64,000 nucleotides of DNA from Bacteroidales bacterium (GTDB lineage: Bacteria; Bacteroidota; Bacteroidia; Bacteroidales; F082): positions 41,170 through 105,169 of the forward strand of contig JAKSMX010000007.1 of NCBI GenBank assembly GCA_024400305.1, in the 5' to 3' direction. Under the pieces are notes generated by a model, which saw only the letters and a program-made list of their open reading frames with translations, ran no database searches and was not told the origin of the DNA. The position numbers were made by a program, and so were the translations under genes. Positions 58,847-64,000 of the stretch are shown here, one piece after another (position 1 is the first letter of the stretch; each line of letters begins with the position of its first letter).

Positions 58847-59689
58847 TTACTGGTTTATCATATCATAACAAACAATTTCATCCAACAGGAAATGACCGCT
58901 GTTGGAACGGTGGTTTTGGATGAAATCCCCAAAATTGCGTGTTGTGTCGTTCGACGGGCTGTATATGCTGCCGTCCGCTATGGTGACATCCTCAACACCG
59001 TCAACAGACTGTATGGCATCCAGCAGCTTCGTTTTGTTGAACACACCGCCGTACACTATACCGTTAAGATATTCAAGGACGGCGTTCTCAATGACCGATT
59101 CGCCGTCACTGATGCGATTCATGTTTGAATCAAGCACCATCGGATTTCGCCAAATGTTCAATTCAATGGCTACCTCGTCAGGGTCATAGCTGTAGCACAC
59201 GGCGTATGTACCCGCAAACTTTATCTCATTGACATAGTTTTGCAGAGCCGCCAGTTCCGTGGCAGTCAGAGCCTCGTATGTGCTGTCGCCTTTGTTGACT
59301 TTGACAAGGATTCCGTTTTCGACTTCCAATACGGCGCAATGTGTGATGATGCGCTTGGTCTCATCAACCACGTCGTAAGTGCCGTTTTCATTGAGTTCGT
59401 CGCCGTACTGGAACTGCATGACTTTATTCCAATACCACGACACGGTACCCGGTAAGGCGGCGGCTATGCGTTCCTCAACTTCCTCGCAAAACTGGCCATA
59501 GAGCCATTCGACGGTACGTGCCGCCATCGCCATAATGTAAATGAGAAGGTTAAGTATGGAAACAGACGAGACCTGGCTGTCCCATTCCTCATTGGAACTG
59601 AGTCCAAAAGCGGTGCGGAGTGTCTCATCGGCAAGCACCGCATCCGTTATTTCTTTTTTAATCTCTTCTTTCGTTCTCATATTCAGCAT
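58847..59689 (-). CDS. Baseplate J-like protein
   Basis: 280 aa. VSILNLLIYIMAMAARTVEW followed by FAGTYAVCYSYDPDEVAIEL, and NKTKLLDAIQSVDGVEDVTI near the end, are typical of baseplate J/gp47 proteins. It joins baseplate wedges in contractile tails. Its start overlaps the gp25-like gene by 23-32 bp depending on which ATG is used. Confidence 0.75.
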   Translation of the reverse strand: MLNMRTKEEIKKEITDAVLADETLRTAFGLSSNEEWDSQVSSVSILNLLIYIMAMAARTVEWLYGQFCEEVEERIAAALPGTVSWYWNKVMQFQYGDELNENGTYDVVDETKRIITHCAVLEVENGILVKVNKGDSTYEALTATELAALQNYVNEIKFAGTYAVCYSYDPDEVAIELNIWRNPMVLDSNMNRISDGESVIENAVLEYLNGIVYGGVFNKTKLLDAIQSVDGVEDVTIADGSIYSPSNDTTRNFGDFIQNHRSNSGHFLLDEIVCYDMINQ

Positions 59690-59969
59690 CTATTTTTATA
59701 TGGTCATTTGTTATCTCAAGCGAACGCACCTTGATTCCGTCTCTTGACAGTTCCTCGCGTATCTGGCGCTTCCAATGGCTGCCGTCGTCATCATTCAGCG
59801 CATCGTCAATGCCGCAGCCAATCATGGGCTTTTCCTTCCATTCCCCCTTGTTTGACTTGAGTATCAGAGCCTGGTTCTGTACCGTGACATCACCGACGAC
59901 AAGGTCATGTGCGCTTGGGTCGGCCAGCAACCCATATTCATCAGTAAGCAGTATGTCCGTTCCTTTCAT
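59658..59969 (-). CDS. gp25-like baseplate wedge protein (gpW type)
   Basis: 103 aa: LTDEYGLLADPSAHDLVVGD, TVQNQALILKSNKGEWKEKP, GCGIDDALND. This matches gp25/GPW baseplate proteins, which start sheath assembly. It overlaps the next gene upstream by 4 bp (59966-59969), as the tail genes here are tightly packed. Confidence 0.85.
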   Translation of the reverse strand: MKGTDILLTDEYGLLADPSAHDLVVGDVTVQNQALILKSNKGEWKEKPMIGCGIDDALNDDDGSHWKRQIREELSRDGIKVRSLEITNDHIKIDAEYENERRD

Positions 59970-60166
59970 GATACCGCACCATTTAGGGTTGCAGGCTTTG
60001 TTTCGCCAACGCCTGTTTTCGGATCGACAGTCACAGGAAGTGACGGCACCGTAATAGTTGCCGATTTAAGCCAGTTCTCAAAAGCTGTTGCCATCGCATC
60101 AATAATATCCGATGTCAATGGGTCAATGTTCCTCAATGCGGTTTTTAATGAATCAGTGTTTAGCAT
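59966..60166 (-). CDS. Small prophage protein, unknown
   Basis: 66 aa (MLNTDSLKTALRNIDPLTSD), helical first half, then TVPSLPVTVDPKTGVGETKP. No family recognised. It is kept as a gene because it has a start, overlaps its downstream neighbour by 4 bp, and begins 4 bp after the gpV-like gene. Confidence 0.6.
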   Translation of the reverse strand: MLNTDSLKTALRNIDPLTSDIIDAMATAFENWLKSATITVPSLPVTVDPKTGVGETKPATLNGAVS

Positions 60167-60170
60167 GTTA

Positions 60171-60731
60171 TCAGTGTTTTACTTTTTCGTTCTCCAGATC
60201 TTGATATTTTGTTATCGGCTGCAGCTGCTTTGCCGCCCACGGCGTTATGGCCGTTTTGAGTGCGGCGCCGCCGTCGTAAACAACAGGCGCCCATCCGTTG
60301 ATTTTGTTCTTCAGATCGTTGATGTCTTTTTCAATGGCGCTGATCTTGTCGGCGACGGCTTCCACCTTCGCCATCCCGTGGTTGTCGCCGCCGTTAATGA
60401 CAACAGTGCCTTTGCAGTTTATGTTGATGTCGCCGCCTGTCTCGATGTCGATTTTCTCTATCTCCGACCAGCCGATTACTTCAAGCTGCCTCAATTCGCC
60501 GCTGATGTCCACGGCTGTAACATAACTGCCTGTCTTGGGCGTGACAAGCAGTTGTGATTCCTCGCCGTTGATGACGGAACGCAGCCGGACTTTCGTCAGC
60601 TTGAGTTCCCCGACTGATATGGTGCATGTGTCACCATCGACGCTTTCAACCTTCCCGGTGAGAAGCAACGGGGTGTTCTTCCCGTTCATCGCGCGGATGG
60701 ACCGCTTTATTTGCCCGTAAACATCACCCAT
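60171..60731 (-). CDS. gpV-like baseplate spike/assembly protein
   Basis: 186 aa. The OB-like start (LLLTGKVESVDGDTCTISVG) and a beta middle (DIETGGDININCKGTVVING) fit the gpV/gp45 baseplate spike plan. A coiled-coil stretch (ADKISAIEKDINDLKNKI) and a C-terminal tail follow. Its start shares one base with the stop of the gpD-like gene. Confidence 0.65.
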   Translation of the reverse strand: MGDVYGQIKRSIRAMNGKNTPLLLTGKVESVDGDTCTISVGELKLTKVRLRSVINGEESQLLVTPKTGSYVTAVDISGELRQLEVIGWSEIEKIDIETGGDININCKGTVVINGGDNHGMAKVEAVADKISAIEKDINDLKNKINGWAPVVYDGGAALKTAITPWAAKQLQPITKYQDLENEKVKH

Positions 60732-61687
60732 CAGCCGATTCTCCTTCCAAATTTAACAATGCGCTTGCCGCCGTTGGCCGAAAAATCTATTTCCGTGCCT
60801 GTCACGTAGTAAACGCCTTCTTTGTATTCGTAATCCTTGTCGCACAGTTTCACCGCGGAACCGGGTTCAACGTAAGGAACCAGCCAGCCCGTGAACGAGC
60901 CTTCATACCCGTCGTAGCACCACATATTAAACTCATTCTCGGCCACATTTTGGGCTTGCGACTCTGATATGCCGCTGACTATCCTCTTGACTGACCTGCC
61001 GCCTGTGCTGCCGTGTTTTATCTCTTTCTTTGTGCCGTCAGGATTGGTTATTTCAATAGTCACCTCAACCTTGCGGTCGCTTGCCTTGCGGTATTTCAGG
61101 CTTGAAGTCTCGATGTTTTTTGTGAAGTCGAAAACAACCGTGTCACCGGCCACATCGGCGTATTGCGGCTGAACATGGAGCGTCTGCCCGTCGAAAAAGA
61201 TGTTAGCCTTGGTCTCCTCTTGGATTTTTTTGAGGACGTCACAGCCGGTCGCCCTGTATATGGTGAATTTCTCCCATGTGAAGTCAAATGCGCATTCGAC
61301 GTTATATGACGAGTCTATCTGCGAACAGACTTTATTGAGCAGGGCGTTCAGGCTTATTTCCGTCATTTCCTCGTCTTTCAGCGACTTGTCAAACAGATAG
61401 ATGGCGTCTTCACATTCTAATGTAAGATTCCCCGCATCCGTATTTATGGCTTTTAAATAGCCCTTAAACTCCGTTTCAAGATCGTCATCATAACCGAGGT
61501 TGATTGTGACCTCATCACCGGCGGTCAGCTTGTCTTCGACTTTCAAAGCGCTTCCCTCCACCATTGCCGGCAATGTGATTGTCGCGGTGTCGCTTAACTG
61601 TTCCACTGAATGTTTGATTTTCACGGAATCAATCATTTTAAGGCGGTACCTGCCAATGGTTATGTCGAAATCCATCCTCAACATCAT
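60731..61687 (-). CDS. gpD-like tail/baseplate hub protein
   Basis: 318 aa. DITIGRYRLKMIDSVKIKHS and DKLTAGDEVTINLGYDDDLE are like the first domain of gpD/gp27 hub proteins; CDVLKKIQEETKANIFFDG and the RKVEVTIEITNPDGTKK stretch fit the later domains. It would cap the tail tube together with the gpV-like spike. It overlaps the 166-aa gene by 4 bp. Confidence 0.7.
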   Translation of the reverse strand: MMLRMDFDITIGRYRLKMIDSVKIKHSVEQLSDTATITLPAMVEGSALKVEDKLTAGDEVTINLGYDDDLETEFKGYLKAINTDAGNLTLECEDAIYLFDKSLKDEEMTEISLNALLNKVCSQIDSSYNVECAFDFTWEKFTIYRATGCDVLKKIQEETKANIFFDGQTLHVQPQYADVAGDTVVFDFTKNIETSSLKYRKASDRKVEVTIEITNPDGTKKEIKHGSTGGRSVKRIVSGISESQAQNVAENEFNMWCYDGYEGSFTGWLVPYVEPGSAVKLCDKDYEYKEGVYYVTGTEIDFSANGGKRIVKFGRRIG

Positions 61688-62184
61688 GCCTCCTCCAGCA
61701 ACTCATAGCTTGAGTCGCTCAATGCGGTTATTGTGAACTGTTGGTTAAGCACGCCTGGCGTGAAAGGGAGTTCCAGCCCCTTGATCGCAATGCGCGTAAC
61801 GTCATATTGCTCATTCACCGGCGGACAGGTTATCTCGACGGATTCCCTCAAAGAACATATCTCGGCGAGTTCTTTAATGGCCGACGCCAGCTCCTCTGAT
61901 GTTTTGCAGATGATAACGCCGCTGATGTTGATACTCCAGTCACCGACAGCCCAGCTTTCTTTTATCGTGCCTTGTTGCCGTGGTTTCGCAACCTGACGGC
62001 ATACAATGGTGTTTTCCCTTGACACTGCAATCAACGGGTCGCTTTGCAGGTTGCAGCGCTTACCGCCGCCTTCAAGGGTGACCGGGCATACATATTCAGC
62101 AAAGCCTTTGTCCCCCATACCCTCCGGCAGCGGGAATTCTTTGGCTATCGCAGCCCTGACCAAATTCAAACCACCTACCAACAT
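61684..62184 (-). CDS. Prophage structural protein of unknown family
   Basis: 166 aa: LVGGLNLVRAAIAKEFPLPE, TIKESWAVGDWSINISGVII, and VTRIAIKGLELPFTPGVLNQ at the end. It is a common partner between tape measure and gpD genes in Bacteroidetes phages. The place suggests a tail-tube or tail-assembly role. I cannot name a domain with certainty. Confidence 0.55.
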   Translation of the reverse strand: MLVGGLNLVRAAIAKEFPLPEGMGDKGFAEYVCPVTLEGGGKRCNLQSDPLIAVSRENTIVCRQVAKPRQQGTIKESWAVGDWSINISGVIICKTSEELASAIKELAEICSLRESVEITCPPVNEQYDVTRIAIKGLELPFTPGVLNQQFTITALSDSSYELLEEA

Positions 62185-62185
62185 A

Positions 62186-63781
62186 TCAACCGGCTGTTGT
62201 TTCCGCCATGCCTAAAATGCGTGCCAGCATAGAAGCAAGGCGCTGTTCCATATCCTGTTCGTTCTCATCATAACCCCCGCTGAAGTTGATGCTCTCCACC
62301 ATCTTCCCGAGGTTGATATTCACCGTGGTGTTACGTGTGCCGCCCGTGGCTGTGGCTGAAACGCTTTTGTCAAGCGTAACATCAAGTTCCTTGCCGCCGC
62401 CACCTCCGAGTCCGCCATTGGCGGCACCCATAAGACCTTCCATTGTTCCGGCAAGACCGGGCTTGCTTTTTTCATCAAACTCTTTCCATTTCACCTGCCA
62501 GATGTCAATGTCCTGACGAGCCTGTCTCAATTCATCGATCTTGCCCTGCGCCTCGGCGATGGCTTCAAGACGTTTATTTCGTTGTTCCTCAATCCTGGCG
62601 AGACCTTCACCGGCACCCTCCGAATCCCAAAGCGCCTGTACTTTATACCATCCCTCTGCAATGGTTTCAAAGCCTGTCAAGAAAAAGTTCTCGATCTCAA
62701 GCCATTTCTTGTGGAGCCATGCGCCGCACTGCTCGAACGTAACCTTCAGATACTCCATCAGGTTGCCCCATGTCTCGCCCCAGCCTTTTGTTTTGCTCAC
62801 GACAGCCACAATGGCCGCTATGAGTGCCGCGACAAGAATGATGACAACACCTATGGGGTTGGCTGCCAGCACGGCGTTGAGGATGCCTTGCACGAGCACC
62901 CAGCCTTTTACGACCACAACGATTGTGCCTATGACGGCCGCAAGCGTCGCGAACAACGTCTGGTGATCTTCGATATAACCAATGACATTGTTGACCAGAT
63001 TCATGACCTTTTCCACCGTCGGCATCAAATCAGCCTTGACTTTCACCCACAATGCGCCGATACGCTCCTGAATGTCGCCAAGGTTGTTGTCAACCTGCTT
63101 TATTTGCCCTTCCGGCGTGGCCGCGAGGGCCTCGTTCATGCCGCCGACACTTTGCCCGATGACTTCCGCGAGCGTCTCGACCCTTTTGGCTTCCGTGCCG
63201 TATTTGAGAATCTGCTCCTGAGCTTCGTCGAATTTGTACCCGTAACGGCTCAACGCGCCGACCTGCCCTTCCATAACCTTACCCATCATGCTGCCGATGG
63301 TGACGGCCTGCTCCTGCGAGGCGTTAAGGCCGTATTGCTGCGCCAGCATGTCGTTCATCACGGGGAGAAGTTTCTGCAGGCTCTCCGTCTTGGAAAGGTA
63401 CGTGCCGAGTTCCTGGGCGCCGGCGAGCTGGACCTCGTCGCCGATCACGCCGAGCTGCTGCTGCGCCGACGCCAGATCTTTTATGGATTGTATCTCCTCG
63501 TCGGTCGCACCCATGGTGTTACGCATGACACGCGCCAGCTTGGCTTCCGCCTCCTGTTGGATGTTGTTGGCGGACGTGCATTGGTCCAACGTCGAAGTGA
63601 GACGCCCGAACATGTTGTTGACCGCCTCGAAAGCCAGGCCTGCATCGCGTATCTTGGCCATTGACTCAGAGAAGTTGTTGACCTTTGCCGTGGCCGTCAC
63701 CGCGTTTTGGGAGATGGCGTTTATGGACTGTTCCGCATTCCCTACAACATTTATTACAAATTGAACGTTACCGTTTGACAT
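62186..63781 (-). CDS. Tail tape-measure protein
   Basis: 531 aa. The N-terminal part is helical and Ala/Gln-rich with repeats of tape-measure type (QEQAVTIGSMMGKVMEGQ); the middle has a long hydrophobic block (LFATLAAVIGTIVVVVKGWV ... NPIGVVIILVAALIAAIVAV) typical of these proteins; the C-terminus holds Gly-rich (GGLGGGGGKELD) and coiled parts. At 531 aa it is short for a tape measure, so the tail should be short. It is the first prophage gene inside the window; the rest lies to the right. Confidence 0.82.
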   Translation of the reverse strand: MSNGNVQFVINVVGNAEQSINAISQNAVTATAKVNNFSESMAKIRDAGLAFEAVNNMFGRLTSTLDQCTSANNIQQEAEAKLARVMRNTMGATDEEIQSIKDLASAQQQLGVIGDEVQLAGAQELGTYLSKTESLQKLLPVMNDMLAQQYGLNASQEQAVTIGSMMGKVMEGQVGALSRYGYKFDEAQEQILKYGTEAKRVETLAEVIGQSVGGMNEALAATPEGQIKQVDNNLGDIQERIGALWVKVKADLMPTVEKVMNLVNNVIGYIEDHQTLFATLAAVIGTIVVVVKGWVLVQGILNAVLAANPIGVVIILVAALIAAIVAVVSKTKGWGETWGNLMEYLKVTFEQCGAWLHKKWLEIENFFLTGFETIAEGWYKVQALWDSEGAGEGLARIEEQRNKRLEAIAEAQGKIDELRQARQDIDIWQVKWKEFDEKSKPGLAGTMEGLMGAANGGLGGGGGKELDVTLDKSVSATATGGTRNTTVNINLGKMVESINFSGGYDENEQDMEQRLASMLARILGMAETTAG

Positions 63782-63817
63782 TTTTTATTATTTTTGCAGC
63801 GTTATTAGATACCGGTT

Positions 63818-63970
63818 ATGAAAGTTGGTGCTTCTTTTTGGATATTCATGCTGTTGTCGGTGGCTTCGATTATAACTCTTGTAATTGCCGCCATCCGCAT
63901 CCGCCGCAGACAAAGACGTCAGAAACAGGGTACATCTTCCCAGATAATCATCACTATTAGAAAAAACTGA
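63818..63970 (+). CDS. Small membrane protein, divergent from the tape-measure gene
   Basis: 50 aa (MKVGASFWIFMLLSVASIIT, then LVIAAIRIRRRQRRQKQG). One membrane helix at about 6-26 and a strongly basic segment follow. A good -7 element TATTTTTG lies at 63789-63796, 22 bases before the ATG. It is on the opposite strand from the whole tail cluster. Small membrane proteins of prophages include holins and exclusion proteins; no family was recognised. Confidence 0.5.
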   Translation: MKVGASFWIFMLLSVASIITLVIAAIRIRRRQRRQKQGTSSQIIITIRKN

Positions 63971-64000
63971 ACCGTCACGCCTTTTGCCGCGCCTTTTCAG

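Overview
The window looks like a chromosome segment of an anaerobic member of the Bacteroidales. Four secreted proteins end in the C-terminal sorting domain of the type IX secretion system. Many genes have a Bacteroidetes -7 element (TAnnTTTG). Typical Bacteroidetes families are present (MacB/FtsX permeases of about 790 aa, DUF4143 and PDDEXK_9 ATPases, tryptophanase, Mrp/NFU). No rRNA, tRNA, CRISPR array or complete insertion sequence was seen.

Layout. 1-5,530: a secreted endonuclease I cut by the left edge, an MntP-like membrane protein, tryptophanase, an HD hydrolase, a broken YafQ toxin locus, and small secreted proteins. 5,592-11,351: a giant modular T9SS adhesin-like protein. 11,917-28,000: a PDDEXK_9 ATPase, then an exporter region of three transcription units on the minus strand (ATPase-permease; permease; TolC-adaptor-permease), with toxin-antitoxin genes between them and a DUF4143 ATPase after them. 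28,489-31,713: a 1,074-aa iron-sulfur/FAD dehydrogenase fusion. 31,822-38,665: an orphan nuclease, an ATPase, an NtrC-type response regulator with its histidine kinase, a Fic protein and a DUF2795-like protein. 38,907-54,764: mostly housekeeping genes (cobalamin adenosyltransferase, NFU/Mrp, dtd, rbfA, a LolCE-like permease, rsmA, serS, rpmA, rplU), with an NgoMIV-type restriction-modification system and two more T9SS proteins. 54,983-55,480: a dead hicAB locus next to a palindromic transposon-like relic. 55,507 to the right edge: part of a contractile-tail prophage on the minus strand (tape measure, gpD-, gpV-, gp25-, gpJ- and gpX-like proteins, tail fibre, Dam methylase, thymidylate-synthase-like enzyme).

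The most interesting system is the exporter regulon. All three exporter transcription units carry the same upstream plan: a sigma-54-type -24/-12 promoter, and two 17-bp palindromes 22 bp apart centred about 86-88 and 108-110 bp upstream of the predicted start. A sigma-54-dependent response regulator and its kinase lie 8 kb away. I infer that this pair controls a MacAB/TolC-like tripartite exporter through the tandem sites. The palindrome was recognised three times, and none of the three is next to the regulator gene itself.

A second theme is decay of toxin-antitoxin loci. One yafQ-like and one vapC-like toxin each have a single in-frame stop beside an intact antitoxin, a DUF3791-like gene is frameshifted, and hicA/hicB are both broken. 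Only one pair (20,839-21,307) is intact. Other points are a prophage thymidylate-synthase-like protein with Asp at the position that separates dCMP from dUMP enzymes, a methyltransferase relic that has lost its core, and several repeat families in intergenic DNA.
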